This document shows, piece after piece, positions 16,994 to 24,551 of a DNA stretch of 64,000 bases (position 1 is its first letter; every line of letters starts with the position of its first letter). The stretch covers positions 1-64,000 of the forward strand of contig JAWXBP010000319.1 in assembly GCA_034440135.1 (NCBI GenBank), read 5' to 3'. The notes beneath the pieces were generated by a model, which did no database searches, was not told the origin of the DNA, and was given only the letters and a program-made list of their open reading frames with translations. Both the position numbers and the translations under genes were made by a program. The DNA comes from Planctomycetia bacterium. Lineage in GTDB: Bacteria; Planctomycetota; Planctomycetia; Pirellulales; JALHLM01.

Positions 16994-18406
16994 TTACTTC
17001 TTCCTCATCTTAAGTCGATACTCCACGGTCAACTCCACCGGTTGCCCCTCGGGCGCGGCGGCTCGTAGCTTGGCGGTGTCGCCGGCGAGGGAATACTCAA
17101 ACGGCTTGCCGAGCCAAGGGTCTGTCGGCACCGGTACGCACGTGACGTCCGCGAGCGACGCCGGAAGATTGCCGTCGTGCTCAGCAGCGTGCATGCGGAG
17201 GGCCTCGATCGTGCGCACCAGTGCGAATTGACGCTCCTGGCGCTGCATGGCTACACGGAAATGGGCGAGCGACGGAAGGATCAACTGCGCGAGCGGCAAG
17301 CCCTGGTCGTTGCGCGGCGTCTTGCCAACTTTCTCGATGGCTTCCAACAACCCTGTCTGCCCGGCCTCGAACGGGAGGTAGGCCCACTTGAAGACTTCAT
17401 CGCGGTGGCGATTGTAGGTATCGACGGTGAGAATCACGATCGCCTGCGCGGGACAGATCCTCTCAACCTCTTCCTGCGACATGCCGTGATCGAGCAAATG
17501 CTGTTTCGCGTTCGGATATGACTTCTCGCGGATGACGGCGAGGTCGAAATCTTCCGGCAGCTTATCGCCCATCAGCAGCATGTCGTGATGAAGCTGAGAC
17601 AGTAACGCATCCCAATACGCTTCCTCGCGACCGCTGACTCTCGGGTTGCTCCATTCCGGATACGACAATTCCATGCAGTACGTCTCAGTCGCGAGGGCGT
17701 CGCGCGTATTAAGAAATGGAGAGGGCAATTGTGTGAGCGACCAATACAGATTGGGCGCGTCGGGCAATGTACCCAACTCAGCCACTCGCTCCGAGAAAGC
17801 GCCGGCGATCGAAACGCCAACCAACACGTGAATCAACGTCGGACCCGCCGCAACTTGGCGCGCTACCGCGTAGCCGACGCGAATAGACTCGATCGCACCG
17901 TCTGCATCGCCTTCGGCGATTTGAATCTTGGTCTTCAACGCCAAAAACCACGCCTGCTGACGCAGTGGGTGCAGTTCCGGCAACAATATTGCGAAGAACG
18001 GTCGTTCTCCCAGCGGCAATTGCCACGAACAATCGCGACACATGGCCGCATGAGCGAGCCAATTGTCGCGAACGACGTTACGTTCCAACAGCTTGCGCGC
18101 CTCGTCGACCGAGAAATCGTCAAGTGGCGAGTTCAAGTACTTGTCGAGCAATTCACGGTCCGCATCATTCGTTGGCGACGGGCCAAAACCCATCGAGAAC
18201 ATGCGAGCATAAATCAACACCGCGTCCTGCGGCTGCAGCTCCGGCAGCGGCGGTAAGAGCGGGTACTTCAGCGCCGGCACCGGCGCGGCGGCTGGCGTGA
18301 GGGTGAGTTCGATGATCCGCTCGCGCGGCTCGGATTCGTCGGCTTGTGCGACGGACGCCAGCGTGAGTAACGCGCAAATGGCGAATGTATTGAGTGAGCG
18401 AAACAT
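16994..18406 (-). CDS. Secreted protein of unknown function
   Basis: A 470-residue protein beginning with a signal peptide (MFRSLNTFAICALLTLASVA, then QADESE). The rest is largely helical, with no membrane helix and no catalytic motif that I recognise. Internal features include a CRDCSW cysteine pair near residue 135 and alternating short helices (QAWFLALKTKIQIAEGDADG, AIESIRVGYAVARQVA) that resemble loosely degenerate helical hairpins. The C-terminal part (LRMHAAEHDGNLPASLADVT ... PTDPWLGKPFEYSL) resembles a segment common in planctomycete secreted proteins, but I cannot name a domain. The ATG at 18406 has an AGGAAAG upstream and is preferred over a TTG at 18457. Confidence 0.78.
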   Translation of the reverse strand: MFRSLNTFAICALLTLASVAQADESEPRERIIELTLTPAAAPVPALKYPLLPPLPELQPQDAVLIYARMFSMGFGPSPTNDADRELLDKYLNSPLDDFSVDEARKLLERNVVRDNWLAHAAMCRDCSWQLPLGERPFFAILLPELHPLRQQAWFLALKTKIQIAEGDADGAIESIRVGYAVARQVAAGPTLIHVLVGVSIAGAFSERVAELGTLPDAPNLYWSLTQLPSPFLNTRDALATETYCMELSYPEWSNPRVSGREEAYWDALLSQLHHDMLLMGDKLPEDFDLAVIREKSYPNAKQHLLDHGMSQEEVERICPAQAIVILTVDTYNRHRDEVFKWAYLPFEAGQTGLLEAIEKVGKTPRNDQGLPLAQLILPSLAHFRVAMQRQERQFALVRTIEALRMHAAEHDGNLPASLADVTCVPVPTDPWLGKPFEYSLAGDTAKLRAAAPEGQPVELTVEYRLKMRKK

Positions 18407-18455
18407 GCCTTGCTTTCCTGGAAATGGAATTCGTTGTTGACTGGGAAGCGCCAAC

Positions 18456-18616
18456 ACTAGCCCGTAGCGCCAGCGAGGGAGAGTTGACGCGGCTAGCAGC
18501 TACCGGACGAAACTCTCAACACCGCCGGATCAGCCTGCTTCCGACGACATCTTTGAGAGTTTGATCCTATCTATTTCAGCAACGTCCTCGCTCCCTCGCT
18601 GGCGCTACGGGCTAGT
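18456..18616. repeat. 161-bp element with perfect 26-bp inverted ends
   Basis: The left end (18456-18481) starts ACTAGCCCGTAGCGCCAGCG. The right end (18591-18616) is its exact 26-base reverse complement, ending CGCTACGGGCTAGT. A second inverted pair lies inside: GAAACTCTCAAC and TTGAGAGTTTGA. It lies between the starts/ends of two minus-strand genes and stops 10 bases before the end of the anti-sigma-like gene. A related copy is at 35006-35107. Confidence 0.88.
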
Positions 18617-18626
18617 GAGCTGCGAG

Positions 18627-19094
18627 CTAGCGAAGCTCTTGGGAATACTGCTCGAGCAACTGTCGATAAGACGGCGTCGCTGCGGATTTTTCCCAGCCCG
18701 TGTTCGAAGAAATCACCAGCGGCTCGCGCCAATCGCCTTGGATCGCGCGATTGCGCAGGGCCAGATACCCGAACTCCGCGTCCGCACTGCGCACGGGCGG
18801 CGCCTCGATCGCCGGTGCGGGCGGCGCGGGCGGCGCGGGCCGTTCGACAACTTGCTCCTCCGCGCGAGGTTCCGGTTGCATCGTCATCGCCACCAGCAAT
18901 CCCGCCGCGAGCGCCGAGATTCCGTTCGTGGCCGCGAGCAGCCACCAACGCCGTGGTGTCACACCGCGTTCCACGGACGCCTGACCGGCGCGGAACATGA
19001 GTTGATCGCGGCCGAGCGCCGCCGTCGGGCGCAACGATTGCAACTGTTTCTCGAACCCGCTCAGCGGATCGGGCGTGCTGGCGTCTCGTGGCAT
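18627..19094 (-). CDS. Membrane partner of the ECF sigma factor (anti-sigma-like)
   Basis: A 155-residue protein with one membrane helix (WWLLAATNGISALAAGLLVA, about 50-70), a short soluble N-terminus, and a Pro-rich stretch followed by a C-terminal domain. There is no zinc-binding HxxxCxxC motif of classical anti-sigma factors. The ATG at 19094 lies 34 bases inside the 3' end of the sigma factor gene, so translation is linked. That position and topology suggest an anti-sigma or accessory role, which is inference. The same frame is open further upstream, but that part is antisense-like overlap with the sigma gene's other frame. Confidence 0.7.
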   Translation of the reverse strand: MPRDASTPDPLSGFEKQLQSLRPTAALGRDQLMFRAGQASVERGVTPRRWWLLAATNGISALAAGLLVAMTMQPEPRAEEQVVERPAPPAPPAPAIEAPPVRSADAEFGYLALRNRAIQGDWREPLVISSNTGWEKSAATPSYRQLLEQYSQELR

Positions 19095-19570
19095 GGGACG
19101 TTGAACCTCGTGCGTAAGGCGGTCAGCCCGGCCTGATACCAGCGATGAGCGGTGCTGGTCGACGTGCCGGACAGTTCCGCGATTTCCTCGAACGACAATT
19201 GTCCCCACAGCCGGGCGACGATCGCCTCGCGCTGCTCGGCCGGCAGCGTTTCCAATGCCTGGGCGACCTCTTGGCCGTCGAGCCGATCCGCTTCGGAAAC
19301 TATGAACCAGGGGGCGCTCCGATTGGCCCGGGATTGCTCGCGCCGTGTGCGCCGCTGCGAGGAGCGCCCCAGCGAAATCGCCCCGTTCCGCACCACACGA
19401 AACAGCCAGGCCGCCGGGCGATCCGGCACGGCCGCCTGCCGCGCAAGTTGCACGAACGCCTCCTGCACGACATCCTCGGGACTCGCGCACCACTGCCGCG
19501 CATAGAGCACCAGCGCCGGACCCTGTTCGTCCAGCAATCGACCCAATTCATCCGGTCCAATCGAGGGCAT
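19061..19570 (-). CDS. ECF-family RNA polymerase sigma factor
   Basis: A 169-residue extracytoplasmic-function sigma factor. Region 2 is visible at about 15-80 (LYARQWCASPEDVVQEAFVQ, then PAAWLFRVVRNGAISLGRSS), and region 4 at about 110-160 (LETLPAEQREAIVARLWGQL, SFEEIAELSGTSTSTAHRWY). There is no C-terminal extension. The ATG at 19570 follows an adjacent GTG at 19573; either could be used. It is followed by and overlaps the membrane partner gene, the usual arrangement for a regulated ECF factor. The signal and regulon are unknown. Confidence 0.93.
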   Translation of the reverse strand: MPSIGPDELGRLLDEQGPALVLYARQWCASPEDVVQEAFVQLARQAAVPDRPAAWLFRVVRNGAISLGRSSQRRTRREQSRANRSAPWFIVSEADRLDGQEVAQALETLPAEQREAIVARLWGQLSFEEIAELSGTSTSTAHRWYQAGLTALRTRFNVPCHETPARPIR

Positions 19571-19641
19571 CACGCATGCCGGGCAGGAAAACGGCGTCAG
19601 TACTTAGAGAAGACGCCGCCAGCGTAGATATTTTCCATGAA

Positions 19642-20307
19642 CTATAAAGGATGGCCGTTGTTGTCGGTCGCATGTGCCTGCGTCTTAAACTTGTTGAGAA
19701 ACGCTGCGATGGAACCATCCTCTCGTTGAATGAGCGTGGCGCCATCCTGCCAGATGCCGTTTTCAGCCCACCATTGGCTCCCAAGGGGATCTCCCTGATT
19801 CTGGTGGATGTTATGGACACCTACTCCCACCGTGAAGGGTTCGCCAAAAATGAACAGGCGTTTCGCGCTGTTCAATAGCGGTTCTAGGTCCGCTAGCGCC
19901 TGAATGCTTGTCCCTTGCTTCCAGGGTGGGTTGATCGCCAGTTGCAGGGCTTGGCGCAGAGCTTCGAAAAGCGGATTGAAGATCGCGAATACGCAGCCTA
20001 CCTTCGGATGCAGTTCGTCCGCGCGGATGTAGTCAAGCGCCCCAGACGTACTGTTCGACAGCAACGCATGCCAGCCGTCCGCCAACGAAGTAAGTCCCTT
20101 CAAAGTCGAAAGGCCCATTTCAACTTTGCGCCATTCCACGCCGTTGGGCTGCTGCTTGCTATCGACGTCGATCGCGCAACGATATATGCCTCCCGACGTA
20201 GCAACTTCAACATTGCCGTGAAAGTATTGTCCGTAGTCGTTCGGCGGGTCGCGATAGTAATGGTGCTTCGTCCCAATGACGACGCCGTAGCCATGATTGA
20301 GTGGCAT
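19642..20307 (-). CDS. YukJ-like DUF2278 protein
   Basis: A 221-residue soluble protein that matches the DUF2278/YukJ family by pattern. The N-terminus MPLNHGYGVVIGTKHHYYRD matches the family opening. An aromatic/His-rich beta segment follows (QYFHGNVEVATSGGIYRCAI), and the C-terminal signature GVGVHNIHQNQGDP...WAENGIWQDGAT is the best-conserved family feature. The biochemical function of the family is not established. It lies between the sigma factor and purM without evident linkage. Confidence 0.8.
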   Translation of the reverse strand: MPLNHGYGVVIGTKHHYYRDPPNDYGQYFHGNVEVATSGGIYRCAIDVDSKQQPNGVEWRKVEMGLSTLKGLTSLADGWHALLSNSTSGALDYIRADELHPKVGCVFAIFNPLFEALRQALQLAINPPWKQGTSIQALADLEPLLNSAKRLFIFGEPFTVGVGVHNIHQNQGDPLGSQWWAENGIWQDGATLIQREDGSIAAFLNKFKTQAHATDNNGHPL

Positions 20308-20403
20308 GAGTCGGCCTCAAATGCGCGAGAAGACGGCAAGAAAAGAGCGGCGACTACGGAAGTATCGCCGAAACCGCTTTGCGCAGCAATTAGCGCCTCG
20401 GCC

Positions 20404-21465
20404 CTACCCCCAAACAACCCCGCGTTCCCCCTCGGCGATGTGGCCGATCGGCCAGCTTTCCAGGCCGGTCGAGGCGAGTTGCTGGCGGACGCTGTCGGCG
20501 TAGTACGCGCTCACGGCGACGACCAGGCCGATGCCCATGTTGAAGACGCGTTCCATTTCCGCTTCTTCGATTTCGCCCAGTCGTTGCAGCCAGCGGAACG
20601 CCTTCGGGATGGGCCAGCTATCGCGGCGTATCACCGCTCGCGCGCCCGTGGGAAGAATGCGTTCCAGGTTCTCGAACAACCCGCCGCCCGTGATGTGGGC
20701 GAGGCCATGCACCACGTTCTTCACCGGGTAGTGCGCCAAAAGTTGCCGCACGCCGCGCACATAAATCTGCGTCGGCTCCAGCAGCACTTCCGCCACGGAC
20801 TTACCCAGCTCGTCGACGTGATCGTTGATCTTGAGCTGCGCGATGTCGAACACGACGCGGCGGACCAGGCTGTAGCCGTTGGAGTGGAACCCGCTCGACG
20901 CTACGCCCAGCAGCGTGTCGCCAGCGGCGATGGCGCGGCCGTCGATGACTTTCTTGCGCTCCACGACGCCGACGCAGAAACCGGCCAGGTCGTAGTCGCC
21001 GCGTTTGTACAGGTCGGGCATAATCGCCGTTTCGCCCCCCAGCAGCGCGCAATCGCTCTGCAGGCAGCCGTTGCTAATCCCGGAGACGATCTGCTCCAGC
21101 AATTCCGGGTCGTCGTGGGACATCGCCACATAGTCGAGGAAAAACAGCGGCTCCGCCCCGCAGCAAAGGGCGTCGTTGACGCTCATCGCCACCAGGTCGA
21201 TCCCCACGGTATGATGCACGCCGGATTCGGTGGCCACCTTGAGCTTCGTCCCCACGCCGTCGGTGCAGGAGACCAGCACCGGGTCCTGGTAGTTCCGGGC
21301 GAACAGCTTGCTGGCAAAATCAAGCTGAAACAGCCCCGCAAACCCGCCGTCGAGCCGGATTACCCGAGGGCTATAAGTCCGCCCCATCAGCCGGGGCAGC
21401 CGAGCCATCGACTGCTCGTAAACTTCGAGGTCCACCCCGGCGTCTTTGTAAGTCGCTTTGCCCAT
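20404..21465 (-). CDS. purM: PurM, phosphoribosylformylglycinamidine cyclo-ligase
   Basis: PurM (AIR synthetase) closes the imidazole ring in de novo purine synthesis, using ATP. At 353 residues it has normal length. The signatures are intact: [47 protein letters not shown], and the C-terminal [17 protein letters not shown]. The gene stands alone; its pathway neighbours purE and purK lie 14 kb away on the other strand. The ATG at 21465 begins [12 protein letters not shown] as in other PurM proteins. Confidence 0.97.
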   Translation of the reverse strand: MGKATYKDAGVDLEVYEQSMARLPRLMGRTYSPRVIRLDGGFAGLFQLDFASKLFARNYQDPVLVSCTDGVGTKLKVATESGVHHTVGIDLVAMSVNDALCCGAEPLFFLDYVAMSHDDPELLEQIVSGISNGCLQSDCALLGGETAIMPDLYKRGDYDLAGFCVGVVERKKVIDGRAIAAGDTLLGVASSGFHSNGYSLVRRVVFDIAQLKINDHVDELGKSVAEVLLEPTQIYVRGVRQLLAHYPVKNVVHGLAHITGGGLFENLERILPTGARAVIRRDSWPIPKAFRWLQRLGEIEEAEMERVFNMGIGLVVAVSAYYADSVRQQLASTGLESWPIGHIAEGERGVVWG

Positions 21466-21571
21466 TCAAGTTGCTCACCGCGGTCGGCCGGAGAATTCCG
21501 GATTTTAGCCCGTACAGAGTGTGCCGGGAAGCGGCAGGATTGGTTGGGCTTACACAACGATGCAATGAGGA

Positions 21572-21973
21572 CTAACGCGACCAGCCGCTCCAAAACATCA
21601 TGACGGCCACGCTGGCGCCATGGACAACAAGCACTGTCATAAGTGCGATCCAGAATGGCCGCATGACGAGCACACGCGCGTAGGCCGCATATAGTACTCC
21701 TGTTCCAACGAAGTACATGCCGAGAAAGATTGTATCGTTCATGTGAAACAGCCGGGCGAATAAGAACGTTGGAGCGCCGGTTAATGCAATCCACCAATAG
21801 GTTCCGTGTCCACCGCCAGCCGTGAATGTCGAGCAGGTTGCACACGTCGCGCCGACACCGAACGCCCAAAAGTAGTTGAGCGGCGACCAGCGACTGCCGC
21901 CGTGAGACGGCTGGCGCTCCGACACTGTTTGCGGTGATTGGTATGGATTGTCGTCATCCACGGTTGGGCTCAT
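21572..21973 (-). CDS. Small membrane protein with NPYQSP tag
   Basis: A 133-residue protein from the ATG at 21973 (a TTG at 21997 would add 8 residues). Near the N-terminus is DDNPYQSPQT, a short motif often seen at the start of planctomycete membrane proteins. About four hydrophobic segments follow (PLNYFWAFGVGATCATC, WWIALTGAPTFLFARL, TIFLGMYFVGTGVLYAAYA, FWIALMTVLVVHGASVAVMM). No function was recognised. It directly follows another protein carrying the same tag. Confidence 0.65.
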   Translation of the reverse strand: MSPTVDDDNPYQSPQTVSERQPSHGGSRWSPLNYFWAFGVGATCATCSTFTAGGGHGTYWWIALTGAPTFLFARLFHMNDTIFLGMYFVGTGVLYAAYARVLVMRPFWIALMTVLVVHGASVAVMMFWSGWSR

Positions 21974-21989
21974 AAGTGGTTTCAAGCCG

Positions 21990-22424
21990 TCATTCAAACT
22001 CTCGCGACGCCCACCAGATCAGGCATGCGCCGCCGCAGACCAGGCAAATCGCCGCGGGCAGTACGAACCAACCGCTCGTCTGCGGGCCAAGCGCGATGAG
22101 CGTACCGAAGGAAACCACGACGATACCGACCAACGCCATGGCGGCGCGAATCGACAGCTGGAACCACCGCGACTTGATGAAGCGTTTCGACGAATCGCTG
22201 CTACTTTGCGGTGAGCGATACGGATTCGGGTTCTCGACGGCGGTTGCATTCGAATCTGATCTGTGAGAGACACTGTGTTCACCGGGCGTTCGACGACGCG
22301 TTCGCTCCGTGTACCGCCAAGCGATCAGCAGCAACGTGACGAAACATAGAATGAGTAGATCGGCCAGAGGCCAAGCCTCCCAGCCGATCTCGCCGCGCCC
22401 GACGCCGAGTTGAAATTCTCCCAT
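21990..22424 (-). CDS. Small membrane protein with NPYRSP tag
   Basis: A 144-residue protein from the ATG at 22424. A hydrophobic N-terminal helix (LADLLILCFVTLLLIAW) is followed by a hydrophilic stretch with ENPNPYRSPQSSSDS, then two more helices (SIRAAMALVGIVVVSFGTLI, WFVLPAAICLVCGGACLIWW). Here the NPYRSP tag lies after the first helix rather than at the N-terminus, so either the start is different or two modules have been joined. Its stop lies 16 bases before the next tagged gene, suggesting a transcript of two related proteins. Confidence 0.65.
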   Translation of the reverse strand: MGEFQLGVGRGEIGWEAWPLADLLILCFVTLLLIAWRYTERTRRRTPGEHSVSHRSDSNATAVENPNPYRSPQSSSDSSKRFIKSRWFQLSIRAAMALVGIVVVSFGTLIALGPQTSGWFVLPAAICLVCGGACLIWWASREFE

Positions 22425-22493
22425 CCCGGCGATTCTAACCACTGGCGACGATTGGGCCGAGCTCCAACGCTGAATTCCACGATTTGCGTCGCG

Positions 22494-22558
22494 AAGCCCA
22501 GGGCATGCCACCCGAGTCGTTGCCAATGGCGACGTCACCGGGGGCCTGCCCTGGGCTT
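22494..22558. repeat. CCCAGGG stem-loop element
   Basis: AAGCCCAGGGCA (22494-22505) pairs perfectly with TGCCCTGGGCTT (22547-22558). The loop carries GTTGCCAATGGCGAC, itself partly palindromic. A T run (CTTTTTCTT) follows on the plus strand, so it could also end transcription. A second copy, with the same ends and central sequence, is at 27133-27197. Confidence 0.8.
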
Positions 22559-22649
22559 TTTCTTGTTCGACGAAGCGCCGGATCCGCCGCGTCTACGGCA
22601 TGCCCCCCGCCCCTGTCCCCACCGCCGAATTCTTGGCAAACTACCTCCC

Positions 22650-23405
22650 ATGACCAAGAAACTTGCCATCGTCATGGCCGCAGGGAAGGGGACGCGGATG
22701 AAATCCGAGTTGCCCAAGGTGCTCGTGCCGGCGCTGGGGCGGCCGATTATTGACTACGTGCTGGACGCCCTGGAAGAAAGTGGCATCGACGAGACCGTGG
22801 TCATCGTGGGCTACCGGGCCGACGACGTGAAAATCGCCCTGGCTGGCCGGAAGAATCTCTCCTTCGCCTTGCAGGAAGAGCAGCGCGGGACCGGGCACGC
22901 CGTGATGTGCGCCCGGGCGGCGCTGGAGCGGCATCACGGTCCGGTGCTGGTCGTGACCGGGGACTCGCCGATGTTGCAGCCGTCGAGCGTCCGGGCGTTG
23001 TTCGAAGAATTCGAACGCCGCCCGACCGCCTGCCTGATGGGGACGGCCCATAAGGAAAACCCCTACGGCTTGGGGAGGGTGGTCCGCGATGCGAACGGCG
23101 ATTTCCTGCGGATTGTCGAAGAAAAAGACGCCTCGGAAGAGGAACGCCGGCTCACCGAGGTCAACATGAGCACCTATCTGTTCGACGCTCAGGAGTTGCT
23201 CCAGGCGTTGGGCAAACTGCAACCCAATAACAAGCAGGGTGAGTATTACATCACCGACGGTCCTGGTATCCTCAAGGACGAGGGAAAACGGGTCGCCGCG
23301 CTCGCCGTGCTCAAGCCGGTCGAGGCCCTGAGCATCAATACGGTGGACGACCTGGCGGCCGTCGAAGCCGCGCTGCGGGAGGAAGGGAAGGGAGAAAAGA
23401 AGTAA
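22650..23405 (+). CDS. GlmU-like UDP-N-acetylglucosamine pyrophosphorylase, single-domain
   Basis: A 251-residue nucleotidyltransferase matching the N-terminal half of GlmU. It has the nucleotide loop (VMAAGKGTRMKSELPKVL), the acceptor region (LQEEQRGTGHAVMCARAALE), the metal Asp (VVTGDSPML), and NMSTYLFDAQELLQAL with GEYYITD. The C-terminal left-handed beta-helix acetyltransferase domain of GlmU is absent, so only uridylyl transfer is expected. Another protein would have to acetylate glucosamine-1-phosphate. The ATG at 22650 is the family start. prs follows, as glmU-prs often do in bacteria. Confidence 0.88.
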   Translation: MTKKLAIVMAAGKGTRMKSELPKVLVPALGRPIIDYVLDALEESGIDETVVIVGYRADDVKIALAGRKNLSFALQEEQRGTGHAVMCARAALERHHGPVLVVTGDSPMLQPSSVRALFEEFERRPTACLMGTAHKENPYGLGRVVRDANGDFLRIVEEKDASEEERRLTEVNMSTYLFDAQELLQALGKLQPNNKQGEYYITDGPGILKDEGKRVAALAVLKPVEALSINTVDDLAAVEAALREEGKGEKK

Positions 23406-23503
23406 AGGAGTCGAGGAGAAAAGGAGGGGCGCTTTCGACGATTTCGAAGCGGCGGCTACTTGACTCCTATTGTCCTTTATTCCTCTACTGCTCCCCCCAA
23501 GCC

Positions 23504-24448
23504 ATGATTGATCTGAAAATCTTTAGCGGCCGCGCGAATCAGAATCTGACGCGGCGGATTTGCGATTACTTGGGGCTGCCCGTGGGAAAGATTTCGCTGG
23601 GGAATTTTCCCGACGGCGAAGTCTCCTGCAAGATCGACGAAGACGTCCGCGGTCGCGACGTGTTTCTCGTCCAGCCGACCTGCCCGCCGGTGAACGACAG
23701 CCTGATGGAGCTCTTGATTATGATCGAGAGCTGCAAACGCGCCAGCGCGGAGCGGATCACGGCCGTCGTGCCGTACTACGGCTACGCCCGGCAGGACCGC
23801 AAGGACGAAGGCCGCGTGCCGATCACGGCCAAGCTGGTCGCGAATCTGATCACCCGCGCCGGCGCCGATCGCGTGCTCTCGATGGACCTGCACGCGCCGC
23901 AGATTCAAGGTTTCTTCGACGTCCCCGTCGATCACTTGTACGCCGCGCCGGTGCTGAACCAGTACTTCGCGGAGATGGACGTCCCGCGCTACGAAATGAT
24001 CGTCGTCAGTCCGGACGAGGGGAGCATCAAACGGGCGTTGGGCCACGCCAAGCGGCTCAAAGCCCGGCTGGCGATCGTCGACAAGCGCCGCAGCAGCGCC
24101 GAGGACACGCATCAAGAGAACATCATCGGCGCCCCGGTCGACGGCAAGGTGGCGGTGATCTTCGACGACATGATCAGCACGGCCGGTTCGATCTGCGGCG
24201 CGGCGCAAAAGCTCAAAAGCGCCGGCGCGCGGGAAATCTGGGTCGCCGCCACGCACGGCGTGTTCTGCGGCCCGGCGATCGAGCGGATGGAAAAAGCGCC
24301 GATCACTCGCGTCGTCATCACGGACACGATCCCGCTCAAGCCGGGCCTGGAAAACGGGAAGATCGAAGTCCTCTCGATCGCGCCGCTGTTAGGCGAAGCG
24401 ATCAAGCGCATTCACCGGAATGAGTCGATTAGTGAGCTGTTTGATTGA
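23504..24448 (+). CDS. prs: Ribose-phosphate pyrophosphokinase
   Basis: This enzyme makes PRPP from ribose-5-phosphate and ATP, supplying purine, pyrimidine, NAD, His and Trp synthesis. At 314 residues it has the usual length. The signatures are intact: LKIFSGRANQNLTRRICDYL at the start, the flexible ATP region VVPYYGYARQDRKDEGRVPI, the metal/ATP site DLHAPQIQGFFD, and the PRPP-binding loop VAVIFDDMISTAGSI. The ATG at 23504 follows the GlmU-like gene by about 100 bases, and the two may be one transcript. The spacer has GGAG-rich and TCCTC-rich ends that could pair. Confidence 0.97.
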   Translation: MIDLKIFSGRANQNLTRRICDYLGLPVGKISLGNFPDGEVSCKIDEDVRGRDVFLVQPTCPPVNDSLMELLIMIESCKRASAERITAVVPYYGYARQDRKDEGRVPITAKLVANLITRAGADRVLSMDLHAPQIQGFFDVPVDHLYAAPVLNQYFAEMDVPRYEMIVVSPDEGSIKRALGHAKRLKARLAIVDKRRSSAEDTHQENIIGAPVDGKVAVIFDDMISTAGSICGAAQKLKSAGAREIWVAATHGVFCGPAIERMEKAPITRVVITDTIPLKPGLENGKIEVLSIAPLLGEAIKRIHRNESISELFD

Positions 24449-24449
24449 G

Positions 24450-24496
24450 GGGAAGTAGGGGAAGTAGTTGTGGGTAGGTGGAGTAGGCGGAGTAGT
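24450..24496. repeat. CTACTYCAC-family tract after prs
   Basis: On the plus strand the tract reads GGGGAAGTAGGGGAAGTAGT and continues GGTAGGTGGAGTAGGCGGAGTAG, the reverse orientation of CTACTCCAC units. It begins one base after the prs stop. Confidence 0.75.
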
Positions 24497-24551
24497 TTTC
24501 GATCGGCGTCTGTTCCGTGAATGCGCCTGTTCTTGCTTCACTGAAAACTTC

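Noticed and set aside
19915-21603. Long plus-strand open frame opposite purM
   Set aside because: It is antisense to a complete purM gene; high GC makes long shadow frames common and the translation has no family pattern.
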